This document shows, in pieces, positions 1 to 6,326 of a stretch of DNA of 6,627 bases. Each line of letters begins with the position of its first letter. The first letter of the stretch is position 1. Source of the DNA: Bacillota bacterium (lineage in GTDB: Bacteria; Bacillota; Clostridia; Oscillospirales; Oscillospiraceae); NCBI GenBank assembly GCA_023393155.1, contig JAEWML010000101.1, positions 1 to 6,627 on the forward strand, given 5' to 3'. The position numbers and the translations under genes are program-made. A model generated the notes under the pieces. That model was given only the letters and a program-made list of their open reading frames with translations. It did no database searches and was not told the origin of the DNA.

Positions 1-1052
1 GGAAGCCCCGCGTACTGATAGCCAAAGCGCAGCGTGACGGAATCCTCGGCGGCGAAAAGCTCCTGCAAAAACAATGTCCCGTTGCTTTGATCGGGCAGCA
101 GCCCGTTCAGAAGCTGAAACACGCCCACCACGGTTTCCGTCTCCGTGGGGACCTCTTCCACGGAAGCGATGCGCAGCGTTCCGCTGCCGCCCTGATAGGA
201 CAGCTCCCCATTGGGGTAAATGCGCAGGTTTCGGTCCCCCTCCACCACTACCTCCGCACCGGAGGGCTCCGGATACCGGGAGTTGGTGTGGGGGTTGAAG
301 GACAGGGCCTCCAGCACCGCGTCGGAATCCGCAATCCCGGCGGAGACGGCAAGGTTTACAGGCGGGTCAAGCTGGTCGGAAAAGAGAGAAAAGGCGGCCA
401 CATGCCCGTCGCTCTCCGGCCGGTCAAAGGCAAACCACGCGCTTCCGAGAGAATACTCTCTCACCAGCTCCCTCACGCTTTCGGCGGAAATGGCCGTGGT
501 GCAGACAAAGCAGGCGCCCTCCCCGTCCCATGCGAACAGGCGCACCACGGTTTCATCCACCTGCACCAGCACCCGGCGGGCGGAGATCTCTCCCCCGCTC
601 CACCGTGCGCCCACCACTCCTGACAGGATGGACAGGGGCAGCGCGCCGCCAAAGTCATAATAGACGGACCCGCCGGTATCCGTCCCCACTCGCAGCGCGG
701 CGCGAAAATCCTCCACGCCGCACTTTTTCATCGTTCCGGCGGAGCCCAGCGCCTCCATCAAAAGATTTCCCGGCTTTGAAAAATCCTCGCCTCCGGTGGT
801 CAGGGCCAGTCCGGCCCAGCGGCCGTAAGCGCCCGTAACAGCCACCCGCGCGGGCAGTTCAAGGTCCGTCAGCCCAGAAACGCTCTGGGTTTTTTGGACC
901 GAGCCGGAGGAAAACAGGCTGGAGAGATAGCCCCCGTCAGTCCGGAGGTTGAATAGCTGCGTCTGGATAAACAGCGCCACGGCGGAGACGCTCAGCAGGG
1001 CGATGGCGATATTTTGCAGACGGTTCCGCCGCTTTTTCGCTCTTGGGTCCAT
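1..1052 (-). CDS. yycH: YycH-like regulator of the WalRK two-component system, C-terminus cut by window edge
   Basis: The reading frame is open for 350 codons from ATG at 1052 to the left edge, so the C-terminus is missing; YycH proteins are usually around 430-450 residues. The start follows a strong AGGAGG Shine-Dalgarno in the 27-base gap after walK. The protein begins with a short, very basic cytoplasmic tail (RAKKRRNR, residues 4-11), then one hydrophobic segment at about 14-30. The rest is a soluble region expected outside the membrane. This topology, and the position directly after walK, match YycH, which in Bacillus associates with WalK in the membrane and lowers its activity. I assign the name from topology and context more than from motifs, since YycH sequences are poorly conserved. 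A companion yycI-like gene could lie beyond the window. In clostridia such proteins may act differently from the Bacillus version. Confidence 0.75.
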   Translation of the reverse strand, partial: MDPRAKKRRNRLQNIAIALLSVSAVALFIQTQLFNLRTDGGYLSSLFSSGSVQKTQSVSGLTDLELPARVAVTGAYGRWAGLALTTGGEDFSKPGNLLMEALGSAGTMKKCGVEDFRAALRVGTDTGGSVYYDFGGALPLSILSGVVGARWSGGEISARRVLVQVDETVVRLFAWDGEGACFVCTTAISAESVRELVREYSLGSAWFAFDRPESDGHVAAFSLFSDQLDPPVNLAVSAGIADSDAVLEALSFNPHTNSRYPEPSGAEVVVEGDRNLRIYPNGELSYQGGSGTLRIASVEEVPTETETVVGVFQLLNGLLPDQSNGTLFLQELFAAEDSVTLRFGYQYAGL

Positions 1053-1079
1053 GCCCGCCCTCCTTCTTGTCTCTTTGCG

Positions 1080-2882
1080 TCATGCCTCCCGCCGCGTCTG
1101 GCGGAGGGGCAGTGTCAGCCGGACCGTGGTGCCCGGCCCCTCGTGGCGGGCCAGGCGAATGGTGCCCTGATGCCGCTCCACAATCTCCTTGGCAATGGAC
1201 AGGCCCAGGCCCGTTCCGCCGGACTCCCGCGAGCGGGCCTTGTCCACCCGGTAAAACCGCTCGAACACGTGCTCCCGGTCTTTTACCGGAATGCCGATGC
1301 CGTTGTCGGCCACCTCCATCCACACGTGCTCCTCGGTGGTCCCCGCGGTGACCAGAATGCGCCCGCCATCGGGGGTGTATTTAATGGCGTTGCCTAAAAT
1401 ATTCATCATTACCTGCTCCAGCCGCTGGCGGTCGCCCTCGATGATGGGCAGGGTCTGGGCCGGCTCCAGCTTCAGCTCGTGGCCGTGGTGCCGCGCCTCC
1501 AGCGCGTTGGCCCGGACCACGCTGGCGATGGCGTCGCCAAAGTCGAAGCGGGCGCAGCTCATCTCCGTGTTCCCCGCATCCAGCCGGGAGAGGGTCAACA
1601 GGTCCTGAACGATGTGGGTCATGCGGTCCGTCTCGTTGATGATGATGTCCAGAAAATTGTCGGCGGTGTCCCGGGGGATGTCTCCGCCGCTGCATCGCAG
1701 GGTTTCGGCATAGCTTCTCACATTGGTGAGGGGCGTGCGCAGCTCATGGGAGACGTTGGCCACAAACTCCTTGCGCCGCTCCTCGCTGCGGTGGTGCTCC
1801 GTCTCGTCGTGCAGCACCACCAGCACGCCGCCGCTCACCTGATCGGAAAACGGGGCGAAGTACGCCTCCAACGTTTTCTCCCCCACCACCATCTCCGTGT
1901 CGGCATAGTTGGGCCGCTGGAGGGCCAGTATCTGCTCCAGCGGATAAACGGAACCGAACAGCTCGTCGTAAACCGCCTCCTTTGGAACGGAGCGCTGCAA
2001 AAGCGCCGTGGCGGCGGGGTTGCAGTGAATCAGCTTTCCGTCGTGGTCAAAGGCGGCCACGCCGTCGGTCATGTGGAGAAACAGGGTGTCCAGCTTGTTC
2101 CGCTCGTTTTCCACCGCGTTCAGGCTGTCCTGAAGCACGTCCGCCATGTGGTTGAAGGTCCCGGTGAGAATGCCGATTTCATCCGGCGATTCCACCGGCA
2201 GCTTGTTTCCAAAGTCTCCACCTGCCAGCCGCTCCGCGCCCTCCGTCACCTTTTCAATGGGACCGACGAGGGTTTTGCTGAGAAGATAGCTGAACAGCAC
2301 GGAAATTAAAAGCCCGATCACCAGCGCCTGCATGATAATGGTAAAAAGCTGGCTGTTGAGGCTGGACACGGTGTCCCGGTTGTCCAGTATATAGATGATG
2401 TAGCGCCCTTCCTCCCCGGAAATGGGGATGGCCACGTCCATATAGTCCTCGGTCAGGTCGCTGCGGTCCCCCACATCGCCGTTGAGGGCCTTAATCAGGT
2501 TTGGCGTGGACGCGAGAATCCCGCCGCTCTCCCCCGACTCCGCCAGCACCGCGCCGGACGCTCCGTCCAGCACGTAATAGTTCCGGGAGCGATAGTCGAT
2601 GCCAAGGCTTCCGGCGTTGGCCTCCAGAATCTTCTGCATCTGGGACGCCCCCTCCGGCGCGTCGGCAGCGGCGAGAAGATCCGCCATAAAACTGGCATTT
2701 TTAGCCGCGGCAACGCCGTCCGCCTCCGATGTGGAGCCGAACATATCGTTCATCTGCACAAAAAAACCGTCGATGTAAAAGCTGGCGACGTTGGTGGTGA
2801 GAAACGCGCCCACCGTGGCCATCAGCGAGGTAATCAACAGCAGCATAATGAGCATCAGCTTCATGTGGAGACTTTTGAACAC
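1080..2882 (-). CDS. walK: WalK (VicK/YycG) sensor histidine kinase
   Basis: This 600-residue membrane kinase shows the full WalK layout. A first membrane span lies at about 8-28, followed by an extracytoplasmic sensor region (29-178). The second span is at about 179-201, then a HAMP linker (about 202-255) and a cytoplasmic PAS domain (about 262-360). The dimerisation domain carries phospho-acceptor His379 in SHELRTPL, and the ATPase domain has an N-box (Asn494 and Asn498), DNGIGIP (526-532) and GGTGLGLS (555-562). It should autophosphorylate on His379 and pass phosphate to WalR to control cell-wall genes. His270, Asp273, His358 and Glu362 match the spacing of the zinc ligands known in the S. 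aureus WalK PAS domain. The start is GTG at 2882, backed by a purine-rich site; an internal ATG at 2864 lacks one. It lies 84 bases after walR and 27 before the yycH-like gene. Confidence 0.95.
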   Translation of the reverse strand: MFKSLHMKLMLIMLLLITSLMATVGAFLTTNVASFYIDGFFVQMNDMFGSTSEADGVAAAKNASFMADLLAAADAPEGASQMQKILEANAGSLGIDYRSRNYYVLDGASGAVLAESGESGGILASTPNLIKALNGDVGDRSDLTEDYMDVAIPISGEEGRYIIYILDNRDTVSSLNSQLFTIIMQALVIGLLISVLFSYLLSKTLVGPIEKVTEGAERLAGGDFGNKLPVESPDEIGILTGTFNHMADVLQDSLNAVENERNKLDTLFLHMTDGVAAFDHDGKLIHCNPAATALLQRSVPKEAVYDELFGSVYPLEQILALQRPNYADTEMVVGEKTLEAYFAPFSDQVSGGVLVVLHDETEHHRSEERRKEFVANVSHELRTPLTNVRSYAETLRCSGGDIPRDTADNFLDIIINETDRMTHIVQDLLTLSRLDAGNTEMSCARFDFGDAIASVVRANALEARHHGHELKLEPAQTLPIIEGDRQRLEQVMMNILGNAIKYTPDGGRILVTAGTTEEHVWMEVADNGIGIPVKDREHVFERFYRVDKARSRESGGTGLGLSIAKEIVERHQGTIRLARHEGPGTTVRLTLPLRQTRREA

Positions 2883-2890
2883 GGCTGGCG

Positions 2891-2902
2891 CCTCTCTTCC
2901 TT
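2891..2902 (-). promoter_or_regulatory. Ribosome binding site of walK (supports GTG start)
   Basis: On the minus strand this reads AAGGAAGAGAGG and ends 8 bases before GTG at 2882. The in-frame ATG at 2864 (Met7) has no comparable site in front of it, which is why the GTG was chosen. Confidence 0.6.
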
Positions 2903-2910
2903 CCGGAAAT

Positions 2911-2928
2911 CCGGGGGCCCCGCCCCGG
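2911..2928. other. GC-only hairpin in the walR-walK gap
   Basis: Six G-C pairs (CCGGGG at 2911-2916 with CCCCGG at 2923-2928) enclose a 6-base loop, inside the 84-base gap between walR and walK. Neither strand has a T-run after it, so it is not a standard terminator. In the walR-walK transcript it would sit just upstream of the walK ribosome binding site, where it could mark a processing site or lower walK expression relative to walR. Function is inferred only. Confidence 0.4.
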
Positions 2929-2966
2929 GCCGTTCCCCGCCTGTTTCAGGGACCGTTTCCCGCTTT

Positions 2967-3677
2967 TTATGTCGCGAAATAATAGCCCGCCCCGCGCCGG
3001 GTGAGAATGTAGCGGGGATTTGCCGGGTCCGTTTCGATTTTCTCCCGCAGCCGCCGGACAGTCACGTCCACGGTCCGGGCGTCGTCACCCACGTAGCCGT
3101 AGTTCCACACCTGCTCCATCAGATCGATGCGGGCGTATACCTTGTTGGGGTGGCTGGCTAAAAAGGTTAAAAGCTCGTATTCCCGCTGGGTCAGCTCGAT
3201 GACCTCCCCGCTGCGAAACACCTGATGGCTGTCGGTATTGACGGCCAAATCCCCCGCCACGGTCATGGCCCCCTCGGCGGCGGAGGCCGCAAGGGGGGCG
3301 GCCATGCCGAGCCTGCGGATATTCGCCCCCACCCGGGCAATCAGCTCCCGCATGGAAAAGGGCTTTGTGATGTAGTCGTCCGCGCCGATTTCAAGGCCCA
3401 GAACCTTGTCCGTCTCCTCCTCCCGTGCGGTGAGAATCACCACGGGCACATTGTTGCGGCTCTCCCGCAGGGCGCGGCACACGTCAAAGCCGTTCATCTT
3501 GGGCAGCATCACGTCCAGAAGGATTAAATCCGGCTTCTCCGCTTGCGCTTTTTCCAGCCCGTCCTCCCCGTCGTAGGCCTCCAGCGTGGCATAGCCCTCC
3601 CGCTGCAGGTTAAAGCAGACGATGTCCACAATGTTTTTCTCGTCCTCCACGATCAATACTGTCTTTTTCGGTTCCAT
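2967..3677 (-). CDS. walR: WalR (VicR/YycF) response regulator, OmpR family
   Basis: This is a 236-residue regulator of normal family length. The receiver domain (about 5-118) has acidic pocket residues Glu11 and Asp12, phospho-acceptor Asp55 in LLDVMLP, Thr83 and the conserved Lys105 in TKPF. The C-terminal winged-helix DNA-binding domain (about 135-235) carries the motif DDARTVDVTVRRLREKIE, highly typical of WalR, and ends in RGAGYYF, the wing. Phosphorylated by WalK, it should act as a cytoplasmic transcription factor for peptidoglycan hydrolase and other envelope genes. The ATG at 3677 follows GAGAGGAGA. The gene begins 21 bases after nudF ends and precedes walK, so it is probably transcribed from the nudF promoter. 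The linker at 124-140 is unusually Ala-rich. PhoP is the main alternative, but the wHTH motif and the kinase architecture favour WalR. Confidence 0.95.
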   Translation of the reverse strand: MEPKKTVLIVEDEKNIVDIVCFNLQREGYATLEAYDGEDGLEKAQAEKPDLILLDVMLPKMNGFDVCRALRESRNNVPVVILTAREEETDKVLGLEIGADDYITKPFSMRELIARVGANIRRLGMAAPLAASAAEGAMTVAGDLAVNTDSHQVFRSGEVIELTQREYELLTFLASHPNKVYARIDLMEQVWNYGYVGDDARTVDVTVRRLREKIETDPANPRYILTRRGAGYYFAT

Positions 3678-3698
3678 GGAGTCTCCTCTCTCAGCTTG

Positions 3699-4241
3699 TC
3701 AAAGGTTCAGTAACAGCTTGGCCTTCAAAACGGCGGCGACGGTTTTCCCGTCCTCGATCTCGCCCCGAAGACAGCGGTGCGCCAACTCCTCCATGGGAAT
3801 GCGCTCCAGCCGGAGAAACTCGTCCTCGTCGGGCCGGGCCTCCCCCATTGTCAGGCCCCGGGCCAGAAAGAGATACAGCTCCTCTCCCAGGCAGCCCGGG
3901 GAGGGAAGAATTTTTCCCATGGGCAAAAGCTCGTCAGGAACCGCGCCGGTTTCCTCCCGCAGCTCCCGCAGGGCGCCCGCCGCCGGTTCCTCGCCCTCCT
4001 CCAGCTTCCCCGCCGGAATTTCCAGCAGCGCCCTGCCGAAGGCATAGCGGTACTGCGTCACGGTCAAAACATTGTTTCCCCCGTCCAGCGCCACCACGGC
4101 GACGCACGGACAGTGGTCCGCCACCTCCCGGGAAGCGGTCTTCCCGTCGGGCAGGCGCACCTGATCCACATGAACGTTCAGCAGCTTCCCGGCAAATACC
4201 TCCTGCCGGGAGAGGAACGTTTCCTCCAGATTTTCAACCAT
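3699..4241 (-). CDS. nudF: ADP-ribose pyrophosphatase, Nudix hydrolase (NudF type)
   Basis: This 180-residue protein has a complete Nudix box at 78-101: Gly78, Glu84, then REL-REETGAV with the metal-binding glutamates (Glu93, Glu96, Glu97). Upstream QYRYAFGRALLEIPAGK and downstream PSPGCLGEELYLFLA are typical of the ADP-ribose pyrophosphatase branch. It should hydrolyse ADP-ribose to AMP and ribose-5-phosphate in the cytoplasm, with Mg2+ or similar metal, clearing products of NAD turnover. The ATG at 4241 lies about 8 bases after AAGGTG and about 33 bases after the predicted transcript start. It is the first gene of the leftward cluster, 21 bases ahead of walR, so it is likely co-transcribed with the two-component system although no functional link is obvious. 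Another nucleotide-sugar substrate is possible because Nudix specificity cannot be fixed from motifs alone. Confidence 0.9.
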   Translation of the reverse strand: MVENLEETFLSRQEVFAGKLLNVHVDQVRLPDGKTASREVADHCPCVAVVALDGGNNVLTVTQYRYAFGRALLEIPAGKLEEGEEPAAGALRELREETGAVPDELLPMGKILPSPGCLGEELYLFLARGLTMGEARPDEDEFLRLERIPMEELAHRCLRGEIEDGKTVAAVLKAKLLLNL

Positions 4242-4280
4242 TTTAAAGGCACCTTCGCTTCTTTATTATTATCTTTAGCC

Positions 4281-4309
4281 ATTATAGCAAAGAACCAATG
4301 GGATGACAA
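4281..4309 (-). promoter_or_regulatory. Sigma-A-type promoter for nudF-walR-walK-yycH
   Basis: On the minus strand, TTGTCA (4309-4304), a 17-base spacer and a perfect TATAAT (4286-4281) give a near-consensus housekeeping promoter. Transcription should start near 4274, leaving a leader of about 33 bases before nudF. No other convincing promoter is seen in the nudF-walR or walR-walK gaps, so this probably drives the whole cluster. Confidence 0.85.
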
Positions 4310-4321
4310 CGTTTCTTTTAC

Positions 4322-4350
4322 TTGAAGATTGGGCAGGATTATGCTAAACT
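4322..4350 (+). promoter_or_regulatory. Sigma-A-type promoter for smpB
   Basis: TTGAAG (4322-4327), a 17-base spacer and TAAACT (4345-4350), with a TG extension one base before the -10, form a reasonable housekeeping promoter. Transcription would start near 4357, giving a leader of about 36 bases before the inferred smpB start at 4393. Its -35 is separated by only 12 bases from the -35 of the divergent nudF promoter. Confidence 0.6.
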
Positions 4351-4376
4351 ACCATCATCTTACAGAACGGAACCCG

Positions 4377-4384
4377 AAGGGAGG
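4377..4384 (+). promoter_or_regulatory. Ribosome binding site of smpB (points to ACG start)
   Basis: AAGGGAGG ends 8 bases before ACG at 4393, which is ideal spacing for initiation there. The next canonical start in frame, GTG at 4453, is 68 bases away from this site and has no purine-rich site of its own. Upstream, the frame contains no ATG, GTG, TTG or CTG back to the in-frame stop at 4345-4347. Confidence 0.7.
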
Positions 4385-4392
4385 CGCTTTCC

Positions 4393-4857
4393 ACGGAGAA
4401 GAAGGGAATCAAAATCGCGGCCCAGAACCGCAAGGCGTACCACGATTACTTCGTGGAGGAGAAATTCGAGGCGGGCATCGAGCTGTTTGGCACGGAGGTG
4501 AAGTCCATCCGGGCCGGAACGCTGAATCTGAAGGACGCGTGGTGCTCTATTCAGGACGGTGAGCTGTTTGTCAACGGCATGCACATCTCCCCCTACGAAA
4601 AGGGCAACATTTTTAACCGCAGCCCCGAGCGGGTCCGAAGGCTTTTGATGCACAAAAGCGAGATTCGAAAGCTTCAGGCCCTCGTGAAGCAGGACGGGTA
4701 TACCCTCATTCCCCTGTCCGTCTATTTTAAGGACGCAAGGGTGAAGCTTGAAATCGGCGCCTGCCGGGGCAAAAAGAACTATGACAAGCGGGAAACCATT
4801 GCCAAGCGGGACGCGGAGCGGGAGATGGACCGCCACATGAAGGAGCGGAACCGCTGA
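4393..4857 (+). CDS. smpB: SmpB, tmRNA-binding protein, with apparent ACG start codon
   Basis: SmpB binds tmRNA, mimics part of a tRNA, and delivers it to ribosomes stalled on broken messages. Starting at ACG 4393 the product is 154 residues, the normal family length. It begins (M)[19 protein letters not shown], continues with the signature [10 protein letters not shown] (33-42) in the OB-fold core, and ends in the basic tail with DKR (131-133), which enters the decoding region. A start at GTG 4453 would give 134 residues and remove the conserved NRKAYHDYF block, so it is unlikely to be the true start. No ATG, GTG, TTG or CTG exists in frame between the stop at 4345 and GTG 4453. Either ACG is used, or the sequence has a T-to-C difference from ATG. 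The gene heads a rightward cluster with ppiB and an SDR gene, with ssrA further on. Identity is very sure; the start is less so. Confidence 0.9.
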   Translation, partial: TEKKGIKIAAQNRKAYHDYFVEEKFEAGIELFGTEVKSIRAGTLNLKDAWCSIQDGELFVNGMHISPYEKGNIFNRSPERVRRLLMHKSEIRKLQALVKQDGYTLIPLSVYFKDARVKLEIGACRGKKNYDKRETIAKRDAEREMDRHMKERNR

Positions 4858-4866
4858 GTCCATCGG

Positions 4867-4889
4867 CGCGCGGGCAATTGTTTCGCGCG
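4867..4889. other. Short hairpin in the smpB-ppiB gap
   Basis: CGCGCG at 4867-4872 can pair with CGCGCG at 4884-4889 across an 11-base loop, in the 80-base gap after smpB. No T-run follows, so it is not a convincing terminator; it could partly shield the smpB 3' end or separate expression of the two genes. Confidence 0.3.
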
Positions 4890-4937
4890 GCACGCGATAC
4901 TTGATTGAAAACCCGAAGGAAGAAAGGAATTTTTGAT

Positions 4938-5477
4938 ATGTCTGAAACGAAAAACCCCATTGCCACCATTACCATGGAAAACGGCGCGGTGATGAAGGCG
5001 GAGCTGTACCCCGACAAGGCCCCCAACACGGTGAATAACTTCATTGCGCTGGCCAACTCCGGCTATTACGACAAGCTGATTTTCCACCGCTGCATTCCCG
5101 GCTTTATGATTCAGGGCGGCTGCCCCCAGGGCACCGGCACCGGCGGCCCGGGCTATTCCATCGCCGGCGAATTTTCCGGAAACGGCTTTGCCCAGAATGA
5201 TCTGGTTCACACGCTGGGCGTGCTGTCCATGGCCCGGACCATGGCCCCCAACAGCGCGGGCAGCCAGTTTTTCGTCATGGTGGACGACGCGCCCCATCTG
5301 GACGGGCAGTATGCCGCCTTTGGCAAGGTGACTGAGGGCGCGGACGAGGCCGTGCGCATCTCCAAGGTGAAGGTGGATTTCAGCGACAAGCCCAAAACGC
5401 CGGAGGTCATTGCCTCCATCCGGGTGGATACCCAAGGTGTGGAGTACCCCGCGCCGGAGAAAAAGGCCGAGCGTTAA
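4938..5477 (+). CDS. ppiB: Cyclophilin-type peptidyl-prolyl cis-trans isomerase
   Basis: This 179-residue single-domain cyclophilin catalyses cis-trans isomerisation of X-Pro bonds. Its catalytic core is intact: FHRCIPGFMIQGG (49-61) with Arg51, Phe56, Met57 and Gln59 matching Arg55, Phe60, Met61 and Gln63 of human cyclophilin A, then GSQFF (108-112) and LDGQYAAFGKV (121-131). Where the human enzyme has Trp121 this one has His120, so weak cyclosporin binding is expected. There is no signal peptide, so it should act in the cytoplasm. The ATG at 4938 is preceded by AGAAAGGA at 9 bases; an in-frame TTG at 4905 is rejected because it sits upstream of this site. It lies 80 bases after smpB and 41 before the dehydrogenase gene, and is probably co-transcribed with both. 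The C-terminal tail (about 165-179) is charged and probably disordered. Confidence 0.93.
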   Translation: MSETKNPIATITMENGAVMKAELYPDKAPNTVNNFIALANSGYYDKLIFHRCIPGFMIQGGCPQGTGTGGPGYSIAGEFSGNGFAQNDLVHTLGVLSMARTMAPNSAGSQFFVMVDDAPHLDGQYAAFGKVTEGADEAVRISKVKVDFSDKPKTPEVIASIRVDTQGVEYPAPEKKAER

Positions 5478-5518
5478 GCGCACAGTCGCCTGATTTCAAA
5501 GGAAAGGGAGCGCGTTTT

Positions 5519-6274
5519 ATGAAAATCGCCATTGTCACCGGCGCGTCCTCTGGGCTGGGCCGGGAATTTGCCCGCCAGCTCATTTCCGAATATCCCGACG
5601 TAGAGCAGCTTTGGCTCATCGCCCGGAGACGGGACCGGCTGGAGGAGCTGGCAAAGTCCCTCCCCCGCCCGGCCCTGTGTCTGGGGCTGGATTTGTGCGA
5701 CCCCATGAGCTTTACCGTGCTTCAGGAAAAGCTTTTGTCCGAGCAGCCGGAGGTGCTTTTGCTGGTGAATAACGCGGGCGTGGGTTATTGGGGCAATCTG
5801 GGCGAGACGGACACGGTGCTCCAGACCCGCATGATCGATCTGAACCTGCGGGCCCTTACCGCCGTCACCAGCCTGACGCTTCCCTATCTCCCCAGGGGCG
5901 GGCGGATTCTGAATGTGTCCTCCATCGCGGCTTTCTGCCCCAACGCCCGGATGACGGTTTACTCCTCCACCAAGGCCTTTGTCTCCCACTTCACCGTGGG
6001 GCTGGGCGAAGAGCTTCGCAGCCGGGACATCTCCGTCACCGCCGTGTGTCCCGGTCCCATGGCCACGGAGTTTTGCGACACAGGCGGAATCACCGGCAAC
6101 TCAAAAATGTTTGAGCTGCTCCCCTACTGCGATCAGGTGCGGGTGGTCCACGGCGCGCTGCTGGCGGCAAAACGCCGCAGAGGCGTCTATACCCCCACGG
6201 CGTTTTATAAGTTTTACCGGCTGGCGGCGAAGCTGACGCCGATGAAGCTGATGGCAAAGCTGACAAAAACATAA
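5519..6274 (+). CDS. Short-chain dehydrogenase/reductase, classical SDR family
   Basis: This 251-residue protein is a classical SDR oxidoreductase. The Rossmann fold begins with TGASSGLG (7-14), the nucleotide-binding loop. NNAG (84-87) stabilises the fold, Asn109 is the likely catalytic-tetrad Asn, and Ser135, Tyr148 and Lys152 (YSSTK) form the catalytic triad, followed by PGP (178-180). ARRRDRL after the second strand is basic, which favours NADP(H) over NAD(H). The substrate cannot be told from the sequence. The C-terminus (about 228-251) is basic and hydrophobic (KFYRLAAKL, MKLMAKLTK), so it may touch the membrane or a lipid-like substrate; this is inference. ATG at 5519 follows AAAGGAAAGGGAG with 8-base spacing. 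It lies 41 bases after ppiB and is the last protein gene before ssrA. I do not recognise a specific gene name. Confidence 0.9.
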   Translation: MKIAIVTGASSGLGREFARQLISEYPDVEQLWLIARRRDRLEELAKSLPRPALCLGLDLCDPMSFTVLQEKLLSEQPEVLLLVNNAGVGYWGNLGETDTVLQTRMIDLNLRALTAVTSLTLPYLPRGGRILNVSSIAAFCPNARMTVYSSTKAFVSHFTVGLGEELRSRDISVTAVCPGPMATEFCDTGGITGNSKMFELLPYCDQVRVVHGALLAAKRRRGVYTPTAFYKFYRLAAKLTPMKLMAKLTKT

Positions 6275-6284
6275 ATTTCATAAA

Positions 6285-6320
6285 ATTGTAACATACTTCC
6301 GGGTGGGAGTATGTTATAAT
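6285..6320. repeat. Long inverted repeat overlapping the ssrA promoter
   Basis: The left arm (6285-6300) and right arm (6305-6320) form a 16-base-pair stem with only two G-T pairs and a GGGT loop. Eight central pairs (AACATACT with AGTATGTT) are perfect. It starts 11 bases after the SDR stop. The right arm contains TATGTTATAAT, an extended -10, and the left arm read on the minus strand gives the very similar TATGTTACAAT. It could be an operator, a stem protecting the 3' end of the smpB-ppiB-SDR transcript, or a pair of divergent promoters. No T-run follows on the plus strand, so a standard terminator for the SDR gene is not supported. Confidence 0.75.
6311..6320 (+). promoter_or_regulatory. 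ssrA: Extended -10 promoter element for ssrA
   Basis: ATGTTATAAT provides a TG extension and a perfect TATAAT at 6315-6320. The hexamer 17 bases upstream (CATACT) is a poor -35, so the element would rely on the extended -10. Transcription should start near 6327, about 114 bases before the mature tmRNA. No closer promoter is visible in the GC-rich stretch 6390-6434. Confidence 0.6.
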
Positions 6321-6326
6321 CTCAAA

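Noticed and set aside
1479..2309. A 276-codon open frame on the plus strand
   Set aside because: It lies wholly opposite walK, whose domains and motifs are intact. The composition is a typical GC-rich antisense shadow with no ribosome binding site or family motif.
4453..4857. GTG at 4453 as the smpB start
   Set aside because: It has no Shine-Dalgarno and removes the conserved NRKAYHDYF block that is encoded in frame just upstream.
4905..4937. TTG at 4905 as the ppiB start
   Set aside because: The ribosome binding site at 4921-4928 lies inside this extension and serves ATG 4938; the added residues are not cyclophilin-like.
4779..5483. A 234-codon minus-strand open frame
   Set aside because: It is antisense to ppiB and the smpB tail, both with clear catalytic or binding motifs; it shows no motif of its own.
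6286..6302. WalR binding site near ssrA (TGTAAC half-site)
   Set aside because: Only one half of the TGTWAH-N5-TGTWAH direct repeat is present on either strand.
6285..6326. Rho-independent terminator after the SDR gene
   Set aside because: The stem is long but the following bases are ATAATCTC-like within or after the arm, without a T-run on the plus strand.
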